Positions 1 through 10,191 of a stretch of 64,000 nt of DNA are shown piece by piece. The DNA lies in the NCBI GenBank assembly GCA_030268105.1, contig BSDZ01000079.1, positions 248,001 to 312,000 of the forward strand. The letters run 5' to 3'. How positions within the stretch are numbered: position 1 is the stretch's first letter; each line of letters opens with the position of its first letter. Under the pieces are notes generated by a model, which worked only from the letters and a program-made list of their open reading frames with translations, made no database searches and had not been told where the DNA came from. The stretch is from Volvox africanus. Its lineage: Eukaryota; Chlorophyta; Chlorophyceae; Chlamydomonadales; Volvocaceae. The translations under genes and the position numbers were made by a program.

Positions 1-1798
1 TAACGTCGAGCACGAGCCGCAGATGCTCCAAGTGCTCCTCGCGCGTCTTAGAATATACCAAGATGTCATCCAGGTAGCAAACAACGAACCTGTCGATAAA
101 CGGCCTAAACATTCGGTCCATAACCGCCTGAAACGTCGCAGGGGCATTAGTCAAACCAAACGATAGGACCGTATACTCAAAGTGACCGAAGGGCGTCCGA
201 AAAGCGGTTTTTGGGATATCAGAGGCAGCGATGCGAATCTGATTGTAGCCCTGTTGTAAGTCAATTGAGGAAAAATAAGCCGAGCCCTTCAGCTTATCCA
301 ACAGGTCGTCAACGCGTGGCAAAGGGTAGCGATTTTTCACCGTATTCGCATTTAACCCCCGGTAATCAATGCACATGCGCAAGGTCCCATCCTTCTTACC
401 GACAAACAAAATCGGTGCAGAAAACGGGGATGTGCTGGGGCGTATCATACCCTTCGCGAGTAAATCCGTCACCTGGCGCTTTACCTCATCCAGCTCCAAT
501 GGACTCAACCTGTACATTGGCCGGGCCGTAGGCTGCGCTCCAGGCATGAGAGGGATTGTGTGATCAACAGGACGCATAGGTGGTAGGCCAGGGATATCTT
601 TAAAGACGTCCTCATACTGCGACAGTAGGGCCTCAACCTCAGGATCCGCAGAAATCTGCGCGGTGGTGACCCAACAGCTCACCCGCGGCCTTAAAAGCAG
701 TCCGTGGGCACCCTTCCGTAACAAACGGACGGCCTCCTTACGCCCGACTAGCTCTGGTTCGATTCGCGCGGCCATTGCGGTCACAGCGAAATTAACCATA
801 GGCACCGCCTCAGTTTCGCCCTCCTTTGGTGTGACATATTCGAACGACAGGAAAGGTACCTTAATCGACAGAGTACCCTTGCACATATGCAGGGTTGCGG
901 TCTCCATGTCGATGCGCGCGCGGTACTGTCGTAATGTCGACGACCCCATTATGTACGGTGCAGTCTCTGCTAAGCCCTGCAGCACATACGGCCGGGTCAC
1001 AACACGCAAAGGGCCTATCGATAGGCTAAGGGTAATCCTGCCCACGATGGGATGCTTACCCCCGTCAGCAAGGGTAACCTGTGGACAATCAGACGACTCT
1101 GGGGACAACCCCAGCGCGTTCACCTCTGCGACAGAGATGAAGTCGTCGCTGGCACCGGTGTCAACAAGTGCCTTCAGAGTACGGCCATTCAAACCGATCT
1201 GAACCACAGGGACACGGTTATCTACGAGCGACTGCCCAGCAGACAACGTCAGTGCACTTAAGGCGGGTCCGTAACCAACGGCACCCCCATCAGGAGCTTC
1301 GTACCAAACGTCAACCGAGTAGGATAGGCGTGGCCACGGAGCCAGCGTACCCTCCCAATCCACACCATTAAACAAAACGGTGCCCGGCTCGAACCGGTGG
1401 ACATGCCGCATACCCCTTAACGATGCCTCTGCCTTGCGCCGACAGAAAGCAGGGAGTAATACACATGCGGCAGTGCCTGGATATTGACGCCTACATCTCC
1501 TGTATATGGCCAACTGTTCCGACATCTCACGCAGAGACGAGGGGATGAACAAAACCACGTGGTTAGACAGATCGATAGATGACAGGGGACGGCGAGGTGT
1601 AAACAAATTACACAACGGGTCGAAGCAGAGAAGTCCCGTGCGTCCGTCAAGCGTGATGCGTCGCGCAATGACTCGCTCGATGTCTCCAAGTACACAAGGC
1701 AACAATGCCTTAACGGCTGGCCGTAAGGATGACCACCGACCACGCGTTAGTTCAGAAATCCCGGGTGGTGCCCCCTCCACAGAAACCCGGGCAAGCCC
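1..1798 (-). CDS. pol: Pol polyprotein, copy A (partial at window edge)
   Basis: Start of the Pol region of copy A: linker, aspartic protease and the first half of reverse transcriptase. The reverse complement encodes the protease [10 protein letters not shown] motif and, near position 70-90, the RT YLDDIL catalytic box. It lies in the same frame as gag and directly follows gag's UAG codon, with no start codon of its own, so expression must be by readthrough. The 1798 nt match copy B 4502-6299 in length, which suggests an intact frame, although I did not translate every codon. RNase H, integrase and chromodomain are expected beyond the window. Confidence 0.8.
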
Positions 1799-1801
1799 CT
1801 A
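1760..1801 (-). promoter_or_regulatory. Putative UAG readthrough signal between gag and pol, copy A
   Basis: On the minus strand the UAG at 1801-1799 is followed by a 7-nt spacer (1798-1792), then CCCGGG (1791-1786), about 20 nt, and a second CCCGGG (1765-1760). The two self-complementary hexamers can pair. Inside the loop a smaller hairpin can form around CTGTGG. Gag and pol are in one frame, so suppressing this stop yields Gag-Pol. Confidence 0.6.
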
Positions 1802-3034
1802 TTTCGGCTGAGGTACAAACGGCGGCATTAGAGGGCAATCCTTCGTGGAATGGTTCTCCGCACACCGTAGACAAACGTTGGCCAATTTTCGACGCTCGAA
1901 TTCGGAACGATTGCAATTCCATTTTGGCATAAATGTGTCGTCCGTACGAGTACGCTTCGCGTTGGGGTCGGAACGCTGTGCGGCTGCCGACGACGGCGCA
2001 CCACCACGCTTCCTGTTCCTAGCTGGGTCCGAGCTCGGACCTGCTCCTCCTGTACCACGGACACCCGAGCTAGCGCCCCCGCGCGCCTTGCGTTGCCCGT
2101 TGCTGCGTCGCGTCGCGGCAGTAGGCGTGGGGCGGGTCGCGCCGAGGTCCTGGTCGAGAGCTACAGCTTCCCCAAGCGGATCCTGCACTTGCACGGCATT
2201 TGCACGAGGGGCAGACTTGACTTCTTCCTCGCCGGCAAGAAGTCGTATCTCCGCGCCCTTAGCAAAAGCGACCAACGCGTCATACGACTTGATCTGCGCT
2301 CCAACCAAGTCAGTGGCGCACCATTTAGCCAAAAGTTTCGTCAGGCCTCGCCTAAACCAAAAGACACGCTCAGATTCGGTGAGGTCAGCAATGGGAGTCA
2401 CAAGTGCTTCGAAGCGTGACTGGTACGCAGGTACATTTTCATCCCGACGCATGTGGTAGCTACCGGCTGCCAAAACGTTACGAGCTTCCACATCGCGTGC
2501 TTGAACCTCAGTAGCGAATCGTGCGAGCAAAGCGGCGACTAACTCGTCAAAAGTATAGCTGCCCCGGGCGTTGGTCCAATTGCGATACCAGTCCTTCGCT
2601 GCGCCCTCGAGGGTGTTACCAACGAAGAGACACCTGATACCGTCATTATCGCCACCATGAACAGCCTGGAGATACTTTTTAGCGTCACGCACGTACGCAC
2701 GAGTTGCATCGGCTATGCTATGCCCTGGTGTCTTGTCGGTCAGCGAAATATTGAGCCTAGGAACGGGAATCGACAATCTCATCACCTCAGGGATGTCATC
2801 ATGCCCTCGAGCTTGAGGTAATGGCAGAACCCTTGGTCCAGCAGTGTTGTCCATATTCGTGTTCACTGCTGAATGCGGCACAATTAAGTGAGCAGGGGTC
2901 TGAAGGAAAAGGGGCTCTTGAGTGGCTCGCGCGCCAACAGTCTCAAGACCTCTATCCGGCGCTCTAGCAGCTACAACGAAATCGGGTTGGCTAGCTAGGC
3001 TAGTGTGCGGCGTATCGTCGTGTTCCGCGGACAT
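1799..3034 (-). CDS. gag: Gag capsid/nucleocapsid protein, copy A (intact, 411 aa)
   Basis: Structural polyprotein that packages the element's RNA into virus-like particles. The ATG at 3034 opens a 411-residue frame. Residues about 85-275 form the retrotransposon gag (capsid) domain. A basic, low-complexity linker rich in R, G, S and A follows. One zinc knuckle lies at C388, C391, H395 and C400, spaced CX2CX3HX4C, one residue shorter than the usual CX2CX4HX4C. It ends in UAG at 1799-1801, with pol continuing in the same frame. This is the only undamaged gag in the window: copy C has a nonsense codon and copy B is truncated. A leader ORF overlaps the start in another frame, so a longer spliced N-terminus is possible. 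Confidence 0.93.
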   Translation of the reverse strand: MSAEHDDTPHTSLASQPDFVVAARAPDRGLETVGARATQEPLFLQTPAHLIVPHSAVNTNMDNTAGPRVLPLPQARGHDDIPEVMRLSIPVPRLNISLTDKTPGHSIADATRAYVRDAKKYLQAVHGGDNDGIRCLFVGNTLEGAAKDWYRNWTNARGSYTFDELVAALLARFATEVQARDVEARNVLAAGSYHMRRDENVPAYQSRFEALVTPIADLTESERVFWFRRGLTKLLAKWCATDLVGAQIKSYDALVAFAKGAEIRLLAGEEEVKSAPRANAVQVQDPLGEAVALDQDLGATRPTPTAATRRSNGQRKARGGASSGVRGTGGAGPSSDPARNRKRGGAPSSAAAQRSDPNAKRTRTDDTFMPKWNCNRSEFERRKLANVCLRCAENHSTKDCPLMPPFVPQPK

Positions 3035-3272
3035 GGAGCACGAAACGATACCCTAGTTTTGCGTAATAGAAGCCGACTTCTATCGCAAAGGCAAGAGTAC
3101 AAAACAGTTCGGTGAGCCTACCGACAGTACTCTTGAGAAGATTCAGTAAACTCAGCAAGTACTTGCCCAGCTGAGTCCTGATCTCCGTAGTTTGGGCCAT
3201 GAGAGTCGCCAACTGGTCCGGACGAAAGCCGGTCTCAGTCGCCGCGGCAAGCAATGCCGGTGCACTGAGATT
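3000..3272 (-). CDS. Leader ORF overlapping gag start, copy A (possible spliced gag N-terminus)
   Basis: An open frame in the leader, one base off gag, with a leucine-heptad stretch (QLATLMAQTTEIRTQLGKYL, then more leucines) that looks like a coiled coil. It has no good ATG. A possible intron acceptor (AG followed by GTAATCTC) near 3272 would join it in frame to the 31-residue leader ORF upstream. It runs past the gag ATG at 3034 and stops at 3000. Such N-terminal coiled coils occur in gypsy Gag proteins, so it may be a cryptic Gag extension reached by splicing or +1 frameshifting. It may also be non-coding leader. Confidence 0.3.
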   Translation of the reverse strand, partial: NLSAPALLAAATETGFRPDQLATLMAQTTEIRTQLGKYLLSLLNLLKSTVGRLTELFCTLAFAIEVGFYYAKLGYRFVLHVRGTRRYAAH

Positions 3273-3337
3273 ACCTGCGGCTCAGAGCATACACTTACAC
3301 AACAAGTGCAGCAATCTAAGCAAAAGCAATTAAACAA

Positions 3338-3433
3338 TTACAAACCGGAAGCGGCGGCGTCCAAAACGGCGCGGCCTAGGTCTTCGGCAAAAGTATCTAG
3401 CGGTCCTCGTGGTTCGTCGCTGGAACTCGCCAT
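3338..3433 (-). CDS. Small leader ORF, copy A (31 aa)
   Basis: First ATG downstream of the primer site in copy A. It encodes 31 residues beginning MASSSDEPRGPLDTFAEDLG. Copy C keeps it (9948-10043) with Ala2 changed to Val. A GT inside the Ser-Gly codons followed by a pyrimidine-rich stretch and CAG could be an intron joining it to the next leader ORF. It could equally act as an upstream ORF that tunes gag translation. Confidence 0.35.
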   Translation of the reverse strand: MASSSDEPRGPLDTFAEDLGRAVLDAAASGL

Positions 3434-3482
3434 AGAAAGAACCTACTTCCGATTAGACAGAGAGAGACAGTTAGGCAACGAA

Positions 3483-3497
3483 CCTGTCTCGATACCA
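3483..3497 (-). promoter_or_regulatory. Primer binding site, copy A
   Basis: TGGTATCGAGACAGG on the minus strand, three bases inside the 5' LTR end. TGG pairs with a tRNA 3' CCA. I did not identify the tRNA. Confidence 0.75.
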
Positions 3498-3500
3498 AAT

Positions 3501-4324
3501 TGTTGTACCTCTCGTTCGCGTTTGCTCATAAGTATCTGCACGTCTGGAGACTATCGACACCGATGCGCGAGCACTTGCAAGTACAGCAAGGCAAGCGAGA
3601 GCAAACAAAGACAGCGGAAGACTTCACGACGAAGAGAGATATAACTTACGGTCTTACAGATCGGAATGATGCAATGGACGAAATCGCCGTCAGCGCCGGA
3701 AGCAAGCAATCATCACGCGGAGGTGATTAGCGAAGTTCAGGCTTGGCTCGGGCTAAGTAGAATAATGTATAGAAATAGTAATATAGAACACACGAGTGTT
3801 CTCCGGTATCGAATGTCTTGTCTAGCTTAGCCGTCCTCGCATCTGTTATACTCGTAGCATCGCAATGCCGTACGATTCACATCAGGAGGCCGATCCTAGA
3901 TGTGACAACCCTACTGCGTATGGGGGATGTCTACGCATAACAACGTATAAGCCTTTCCGGCATTCGCATGATGCAAGGGTCCGGATAACGATATCCGGTT
4001 GCAGGGCATGCATCATGACGAGTGCGGCGCTCTTAACGCGTGCTGTAATGAAGTAATATTATATCAGATAATATTACTTATTGTTTCGTAGCACGAGCAT
4101 AATGCGCACTTTCATGCTTCGGGCTTTCATGCATGCTAGGCGGATTTGCCATGATGCGATGTCGCGATGGATAATGACAACATGCCAAATGCATATATAA
4201 ATGTACACGAATACATTTATATTATGCAGATTCATTCATATGCAATGCGTTCATCACAAAAGCACTTCGCCTCGTAGGATCGCATCGACCTACGCGTCGG
4301 CAGGAAATGAACCGTAGCACAACA
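3501..4324 (-). repeat. 5' LTR of copy A (824 bp)
   Basis: On the minus strand it begins TGTTGTGCTACGG and ends AGGTACAACA, the same ends as all family LTRs here, with the inverted terminal pair TGTTGT/ACAACA. It has the same length as the solo LTR at 10192 and B's 3' LTR. It contains the AT-rich palindrome (arms AAGTAATATTAT) and several smaller palindromes found in each LTR. Confidence 0.92.
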
Positions 4325-4501
4325 CGTTCCGACCCCAACGCAAAGCGTACTCGTACGGACGACACATTTATGCCAAAATGGAATTGCAATCGTTCCGAAT
4401 TCGAGCGTCGGAAATTGGCCAATGTTTGTCTACGGTGTGCGGAGAATCATTCCACGAAGGATTGCCCTCTAATGCCGCCGTTTGTACCTCAGCCGAAATA
4501 G
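4325..4501 (+). pseudogene. gag: Gag C-terminal fragment, copy B
   Basis: Last 58 codons of Gag: the basic linker and the CX2CX3HX4C zinc knuckle, ending in UAG at 4499-4501. The N-terminal 85 percent is displaced by copy A. An ATG at 4307 inside A's LTR, read antisense, happens to be in frame and would add six residues to this fragment, which then leads to UAG and pol. That is probably fortuitous. Confidence 0.85.
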
Positions 4502-4540
4502 GGGCTTGCCCGGGTTCCTGCGGAGGGGGCACCACCTGGG
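4499..4540 (+). promoter_or_regulatory. Putative UAG readthrough signal, copy B
   Basis: UAG 4499-4501, spacer GGGCTTG, CCCGGG 4509-4514 and CCTGGG 4535-4540. The single C-to-T change relative to copies A and C turns one G-C pair into G-U, so the six-pair stem survives. Pol continues in frame. Confidence 0.6.
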
Positions 4541-7500
4541 ATTTCTGAACTAACGCGTGGTCGGTGGTCATCCTTACGGCCAGCCGTTAAGGCATTGTTG
4601 CCTTGTGTACTTGGACACATCGAGCGAGTCATTGCGCGACGCATCACGCTTGACGGACGCACGGGACTTCTCTGCTTCGACCCGTTGTGTAATTTGTTTA
4701 CACCTCGCCGTCCCCTGTCGTCTATCGATCTGTCTAACCACGTGGTTTTGTTCATCCCCTCGTCTCTGCGTGAGATGTCGGAACAGTTGGCCATATACAG
4801 GAGGTGTAGGCGTCAATATCCAGGCACTGCCGCATGTGTATTACTCCCTGCTTTCTGTCGGCGCAAGGCAGAGGCATCGTTAAGGGGTATGCGGCATGTC
4901 CACCGGTTCGAGCCGGGCACCGTTTTGTTTAATGGTGTGGATTGGGAGGGTACGCTGGCTCCGTGGCCACACCTATCCTACTCGGTTGACGTTTGGTACG
5001 AAGCTCCTGATGGGGGTGCCGTTGGTTACGGACCCGCCTTAAGTGCACTGACGTTGTCTGCTGGGCATTCGCTCGTAGATAATCGTGTCCCTGTGGTTCA
5101 GATCGGTTTGAATGGCCGTACTCTGAAGGCACTTGTTGACACCGGTGCCAGCGACGACTTCATCTCTGTCGCAGAGGTGAATGCGCTGGGGTTGTCCCCA
5201 GAGTCGTCTGATTGTCCACAGGTTACCCTTGCTGACGGGGGTAAGCATCCCATCGTGGGCAGGATTACCCTTAGCCTATCGTTAGGCCCTTTGCGTGTTG
5301 TGACCCGGCCGTACGTGCTGCAGGGCTTAGCAGAGACTGCACCGTACATAATGGGGTCGTCGACATTACGACAGTACCGCGCGCGCATCGACATGGAGAC
5401 CGCAACCCTGCATATGTGCAAGGGTACTCTGTCGATTAAGGTACCTTTCCTGTCGTTCGAACATGTCACACCAAAGGAGGGCGAAACTGAGGCGGTGCCT
5501 ATGGTTAATTTCGCTGTGACCGCAATGGCCGCGCGAATCGAACCAGAGCTAGTCGGGCGTAAGGAGGCCGTCCGTTTGTTACGGAAGGGTGCCCACGGAC
5601 TGCTTTTAAGGCCGCGGGTGAGCTGTTGTGTCACCACTGCGCAGATTTCTGCGGATCCTGAGGTTGAGGCCCTACTGTCGCAGTATGAGGACGTCTTTAA
5701 AGATATCCCTGGCCTACCACCTATGCGTCCTGTTGATCACACAATCCCTCTCATGCCTGGAGCGCAGCCTACGGCCCGGCCAATGTACAGGTTGAGTCCA
5801 TTGGAGCTGGACGAGGTAAAGCGCCAAGTGACGGATTTGCTCGCGAAGGGTATGATACGCCCCAGCACATCCCCGTATTCTGCACCGATTTTGTTTGTCG
5901 GTAAGAAGGATGGGACCTTGCGCATGTGCATCGATTACCGGGGGTTAAATGCGAACACGGTGAAAAATCGCTACCCTTTGCCACGCGTTGACGACCTGTT
6001 GGATAAGCTGAAGGGCTCGGCTTATTTTTCCTCAATTGACTTACAACAGGGCTACAATCAGATTCGCATCGCTGCCTCTGATATCCCGAAAACCGCTTTT
6101 CGGACGCCCTTCGGTCACTTTGAGTATACGGTCCTATCGTTTGGTTTGACTAATGCCCCTGCGACGTTTCAGGCGGTCATGGACCGAATGTTTAGGCCGT
6201 TTATCGAGAGGTTCGTTGTTTGCTACCTGGATGACATCTTGGTATATTCTAAGACGCGCGAGGAGCACTTGGAGCATCTGCGGCTCGTGCTCAACGTTAT
6301 GAGGCGGGAGCAATTGTTTGCTAAACGCGCCAAATGCTTTTGGGCGCAGCCTCAGGTGGAATATTTGGGCCACATTGTGTCGGCCACCGGTGTGAAGATG
6401 GACCCGCGGAAGGTCGCCGTGGTTCGCGATTGGCCCGCGCCTCAGAACCTCACAGAGCTGCGTAAGTTCCTTGGCTTGACCAATTATTTCCGAAAGTTCA
6501 TTGAAAAATATTCCATCATTGCGGCCCCGCTTACTAACTTAACTCGCAAAGGCGTTTTCGTTTCGCTCGAGTCGTGGACGTCGCAATGCCAGCGGGCATT
6601 CGAAGAGCTCAAACGAATCATTGCCGAAGATGTCACCCTTGCATTCCCTGATTACTCGTTGCCATTTCGTGTTGAGGTAGTGTCTGATGCCTCAATGTTT
6701 GGAAGCGGCGCTGTATTGTTACAGGAAGGGCGACCGATCGCCTTCACGAGTAAGAAGTTTTCTGGTGCGGAGATTCGCTACACCACCAGGGAACAGGAGC
6801 TTCTGGCCGTGCTGCATGCTTTAAAGGAATGGCGCTGTTACCTCGAGGGACGCCCGTTTACTTTAAAGACTGACCATAAGCCCCTAACGTTTTTGCAAAG
6901 CGTTCCGACGTTGAACCGCTGTCAAGCTAGGTGGATGGAATATCTAGCTAGGTTCAACTGCACCTGGGAGTATATTTCTGGTAAATTGAATATTGCCGAT
7001 GCTCTCAGTCGACATCCGTCGCTACACGCTGCAATTTTGGCAGCGCCCGTCGTGCGGCCGCGTAGCGAGGAGGTACCGATCGCGACGGACCTCGCGGAGC
7101 GGTTGAAGGTTGCCTACAACGCAGACGCCTGGTTCGCGGACCCGGCTAATGTAGAAAACCTTCGCAAGCAGAATGGCCTTTGGCTACGGACGGAGGGTGC
7201 AGCTACGCAAATCGTCGTTCCGAACGACGACGCGCTACGCTACGACATCCTTGCGCGGTTCCACGAGGACCCGTTAGCAGGACACCCTGGTAGCAAGCGA
7301 TTGATCGACTTGGTGCAACGTTCCTTTTGGTGGCCTCGTTTGGCTAAGGATGCGGCGAACTTCGTCCAGACATGCAGTCTGTGCCAGCACAATAAGGCTT
7401 TGTCCGGTAAGGGCCATGGGTTGTTGCAACCGTTGCCTGTCCCGGATGCGCCTTGGGAAAGTGTTTCCATGGACTTCGTAGTCGCGCTGCCCAAAACTGA

Positions 7501-8563
7501 GGGGGGATACGATGCGGTGTTCGTAATGGTCGATCGTCTGACTAAGATGGTTCACCTAGCACCATGCACATCATCCTGCACGGCTGAGCAAACCGCACGT
7601 TTGTTTTTCGATAATGTGGTTCGGTTACACGGGATTCCCAAAAATGTGATCTCGGACCGCGGTGGACAGTTCACGTCTAAGTTTTGGGAAGCGCTCTGCA
7701 AACTAGTTGGCATGCGCGTCAACCTGAGCACGGCGTATCACCCGCAGACTGATGGTCAAACCGAACGCACAAACCGCACGTTGGGTGATATGTTGCGCAA
7801 TTATGCTGGTCGCACACCACTCGTTTGGGATACGTATTTGACTGCGGCAGAATTTGCGCTTAACAATGCTGTTAATCGCTCTACAGGCAAAAGTCCGTTC
7901 TTTCTTAACTACGGATTTCATCCCGCGCTACCCGTGTGGCGTGAGTTGGAAGTGAACGTGCCTGCTGCTAAACTTTTTGCCAAGTCTTTTATGTCCCGAA
8001 TCACAGACGCGAAGTCGTGTTTGGACGCGGCGCAGCAACGAACGACGGAATACTATAACAAATCCAAGCAGGATGTGACGTTTTCGGAGGGGCAACTCGT
8101 GTTGCTAAGCACCAAGAACTTGCGTTCCTTGGCCGACGGATCCCGAAAACTCTTACCCCGTTGGATTGGTCCGTATCCTGTCGTGCGCATGGTAGGGAAT
8201 GTGGCTGTGGAGCTTGCATTGCCCGCTGATATGCCCATTCACCCCACGTTTCACGTATCCCTTGTTCGTCCGTATCGTGGTACGGAACCCGTCCCTGAGC
8301 CTGCTAACGCCCCCACAGCGATCGAACCAGTTCCCGAGACCTGGATCGCTGGTAAACAGAAGTTTTATGATGTGGAGCGGGTGTTAGATTATCGCGCGCG
8401 TCGTGTGGGCCGACACCGACGTAAGCGAACAGTACACGAGTACTTGGTTAAGTGGACAGGGTATACCGACGAGCACAACTCATGGGAACCGGCACGCAAC
8501 TTCTCACAGGACATGAAACCTCTGCTAGAAGAAGCCCGCAAACGTGCCACGCAAGTCCAATGA
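4502..8563 (+). CDS. pol: Pol polyprotein, copy B: protease, RT, RNase H, integrase, chromodomain (intact)
   Basis: Full Pol of a chromovirus, expressed after the gag UAG; it has no ATG at its start, so coordinates begin after the stop. Numbering from 4595: aspartic protease with D182 in LVDTGAS; reverse transcriptase with YLDD at 544-547; RNase H with D698 in VSDAS and a TDHKPL motif; an H2C2 zinc finger (about 890-935); integrase core D960, D1021 and E1057, with exactly 35 residues between the last two; and a C-terminal chromodomain (about 1256-1311) with YLVKWTGY and NSWEP. Chromodomains steer integration toward marked chromatin. No stop or frameshift is visible, so the enzyme could work in trans although this copy lacks its 5' end. 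It ends at TGA 8561-8563. Confidence 0.95.
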   Translation, partial: GLARVPAEGAPPGISELTRGRWSSLRPAVKALLPCVLGHIERVIARRITLDGRTGLLCFDPLCNLFTPRRPLSSIDLSNHVVLFIPSSLREMSEQLAIYRRCRRQYPGTAACVLLPAFCRRKAEASLRGMRHVHRFEPGTVLFNGVDWEGTLAPWPHLSYSVDVWYEAPDGGAVGYGPALSALTLSAGHSLVDNRVPVVQIGLNGRTLKALVDTGASDDFISVAEVNALGLSPESSDCPQVTLADGGKHPIVGRITLSLSLGPLRVVTRPYVLQGLAETAPYIMGSSTLRQYRARIDMETATLHMCKGTLSIKVPFLSFEHVTPKEGETEAVPMVNFAVTAMAARIEPELVGRKEAVRLLRKGAHGLLLRPRVSCCVTTAQISADPEVEALLSQYEDVFKDIPGLPPMRPVDHTIPLMPGAQPTARPMYRLSPLELDEVKRQVTDLLAKGMIRPSTSPYSAPILFVGKKDGTLRMCIDYRGLNANTVKNRYPLPRVDDLLDKLKGSAYFSSIDLQQGYNQIRIAASDIPKTAFRTPFGHFEYTVLSFGLTNAPATFQAVMDRMFRPFIERFVVCYLDDILVYSKTREEHLEHLRLVLNVMRREQLFAKRAKCFWAQPQVEYLGHIVSATGVKMDPRKVAVVRDWPAPQNLTELRKFLGLTNYFRKFIEKYSIIAAPLTNLTRKGVFVSLESWTSQCQRAFEELKRIIAEDVTLAFPDYSLPFRVEVVSDASMFGSGAVLLQEGRPIAFTSKKFSGAEIRYTTREQELLAVLHALKEWRCYLEGRPFTLKTDHKPLTFLQSVPTLNRCQARWMEYLARFNCTWEYISGKLNIADALSRHPSLHAAILAAPVVRPRSEEVPIATDLAERLKVAYNADAWFADPANVENLRKQNGLWLRTEGAATQIVVPNDDALRYDILARFHEDPLAGHPGSKRLIDLVQRSFWWPRLAKDAANFVQTCSLCQHNKALSGKGHGLLQPLPVPDAPWESVSMDFVVALPKTEGGYDAVFVMVDRLTKMVHLAPCTSSCTAEQTARLFFDNVVRLHGIPKNVISDRGGQFTSKFWEALCKLVGMRVNLSTAYHPQTDGQTERTNRTLGDMLRNYAGRTPLVWDTYLTAAEFALNNAVNRSTGKSPFFLNYGFHPALPVWRELEVNVPAAKLFAKSFMSRITDAKSCLDAAQQRTTEYYNKSKQDVTFSEGQLVLLSTKNLRSLADGSRKLLPRWIGPYPVVRMVGNVAVELALPADMPIHPTFHVSLVRPYRGTEPVPEPANAPTAIEPVPETWIAGKQKFYDVERVLDYRARRVGRHRRKRTVHEYLVKWTGYTDEHNSWEPARNFSQDMKPLLEEARKRATQVQ

Positions 8564-8607
8564 CCCCTGCAGTCGATGCTGTATGATGCAGCGAGGTCGC
8601 TGCATAC

Positions 8608-8622
8608 GGGAGGGGGGATAAT
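8608..8622 (+). promoter_or_regulatory. Polypurine tract, copy B
   Basis: GGGAGGGGGGATAAT immediately before the 3' LTR, the expected plus-strand primer site. The same tract precedes C's 3' LTR at 16510-16524. Confidence 0.8.
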
Positions 8623-9446
8623 TGTTGTGCTACGGTTCATTTCCCGCCGACGCGTAGGTCGACGCGATCCTACGAGGCGAAGTGCTTTTGTGATGAACGC
8701 ATTACATATGAATGAATCTGCATGATATAAATGTATTCGCATATATTTATATATGCATCTGGCATGTTGTCAATATCCATCGCGACATCGCATCATGGCA
8801 AATCCGCCTAGCATGCATGAATGACCGAATCATTGAAGTGCGCATTATGCTCGTGCTATGAAACGATAAGTAATATTATCTGATATAATATTACTTCATT
8901 AAAGCACACGTTGAGAGCGCCGCACTTGTCGCGATGCATGCCCTGCAACTGGATATCGTTATCCGGACCCTTGCATCATGCGAATGCCGGAAAGGCTTAT
9001 ACGTTGTTACGAGTAGACATCGCCCATACGCAGTAGGGTTGTCACATCTAGGATCGGCCTCCTAATGTGAATCGTACGGCACTGCGATGCTGCTAGTATA
9101 ACAGATGCGAGGACGGCTAAGCTAGACAAGACATTCGATACCGGAGAACACTTGTGTGTTCTACATTACTATTGCTATACGATATTCTACTTAGCCCGAG
9201 CTAAGCCTGAACTTCGCTTATCACCGCCGCGTGATGATTGCTTGCTTCCGGCGCTGACGGCGATTTCGTCCATTGCATCATTCCGATCTGTAAGACCGTA
9301 AGTTATATCTCTCTTCGTCTTGAAGTCTTCCGCTGTCTCTGTTTGCTCTCGCTTGCCTTGCTGTACTTGCAAGTGCTCGCGCATCGGTGTCGATAGTCTC
9401 CAGACGTGCAGATACTCATGAGCAAACGCGAACGAGAGGTACAACA
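8623..9446 (+). repeat. 3' LTR of copy B (824 bp)
   Basis: TGTTGTGC...GTACAACA, following the polypurine tract. It has the same length as A's LTR and the solo LTR. A TATAAAT box-like motif near 8724 could be the promoter, but this is a guess. Confidence 0.92.
8868..8896. repeat. AT-rich palindrome inside the LTR
   Basis: Perfect 12-bp arms, AAGTAATATTAT and ATAATATTACTT, around a 5-nt spacer. It is present in the LTRs of A, B, C and the solo LTR. Smaller palindromes sit nearby: CCGGATA/TATCCGG and AGAACAC/GTGTTCT. They could form cruciforms or RNA hairpins. Confidence 0.8.
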
Positions 9447-9880
9447 ATTCGGACCCTTGCATCATGCGAATGCCGGAAAGGCTTATACGTTGTTATGCTT
9501 GGACATCGCCTATACGCAGTAGGGTTGTCACACTTAGGATCGGCCTCCTAGTGTGAATCGTACGACATTGCGATGCTGCGAGTATAACAGATGCGAGGAC
9601 GGCTAAGCAAGATAAGACATTCGACACCGGAGAACACTCGTGTGTTCTACATTATTATTGATATACGCTATTCTACTTGCTTCCGGCGCTGACGGCGATT
9701 GCGTCCATTGCACCGCTTCGATCTGTAAGACTGTAAGTTATATCTCTTCTTGTTTGAAGTCTTCCGCTGTCTCTGTTTGCTCGCGCTTGCCTTGCTGTAC
9801 TTGCAAGTGCTCGCGCCTTGGTGTCGCAAGTCTTCAGACGCGCAGATACTGATGAGCAAACACGAAGGAGAGGTACAACA
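9447..9880 (+). repeat. 5' LTR remnant of copy C
   Basis: Matches the right part of C's 3' LTR (16883-17368) but is about 52 bp shorter because of an internal deletion near 9675 at a repeated CTT motif. The left part of the LTR is displaced by the insertion of B. Confidence 0.88.
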
Positions 9881-9883
9881 AAT

Positions 9884-9898
9884 TGGTATCGAGACAGG
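9884..9898 (+). promoter_or_regulatory. Primer binding site, copy C
   Basis: TGGTATCGAGACAGG, three bases after the LTR end, identical to copy A. Confidence 0.75.
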
Positions 9899-9947
9899 TT
9901 CGTTACCTAACTGTCTCTCTTTGTCTAATCAGAAGTAGGTTCTTTCT

Positions 9948-10043
9948 ATGGTGAGTTCCAGCGACGAACCACGAGGACCGCTAGATACTTTTGCCGAAGA
10001 CCTAGGCCGCGCCGTTTTGGACGCCGCCGCTTCCGGTTTGTAA
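9948..10043 (+). CDS. Small leader ORF, copy C (31 aa)
   Basis: Counterpart of the 31-residue leader ORF of copy A, with Val at position 2. Function unknown. Confidence 0.3.
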   Translation: MVSSSDEPRGPLDTFAEDLGRAVLDAAASGL

Positions 10044-10191
10044 TTGTTTAATTGCTTTTGCTTAGATTGCTGCACTTGTTGTGTAAGTGTACGCTCTGAG
10101 TCGCAGGTAATCTCAGTGCACCGGCATTGCTTGCCGCGGCGACTGAGACCGGCTTTCGTCCGGACCATTTGGCGACTCTCATTGCCCAAAC

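Larger units (their letters stand above)
1..4324 (-). mobile_element. Chromovirus copy A (5' part: LTR, leader, gag, start of pol)
   Basis: Ty3/gypsy LTR retrotransposon read right to left: 5' LTR (3501-4324), primer site (3483-3497), leader, gag and pol through the reverse transcriptase YLDD box, then cut by the window edge. Its outer LTR end abuts the gag of copy B at 4325, so A inserted reversed into B. The right-hand target duplication should be CGTTC (4325-4329); the left one is outside the window. From the gag stop to the edge it has exactly the same length as copy B, so no net indel is present. Confidence 0.9.
4325..9446 (+). mobile_element. Chromovirus copy B (3' part: gag end, pol, 3' LTR)
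   Basis: Begins within gag, directly against the LTR of copy A, and runs through an intact pol to a complete 3' LTR. Its missing 5' part should lie left of copy A outside the window. B is itself inserted in copy C's 5' LTR: the sequence after B (9447 on) resumes C's LTR at the point matching 16883. The predicted target duplication is ATTCG (9447-9451). Confidence 0.9.

Noticed and set aside
1417..1743. 108-residue ORF in the antisense-adjacent frame of pol start (also 4557-4883)
   Set aside because: It is a shadow of pol: the pol frame covers the same bases, and substitutions between copies fit pol.
4307..4501. 64-residue ORF as an independent gene
   Set aside because: It is the tail of copy B's Gag with six codons borrowed from the antisense LTR of copy A.
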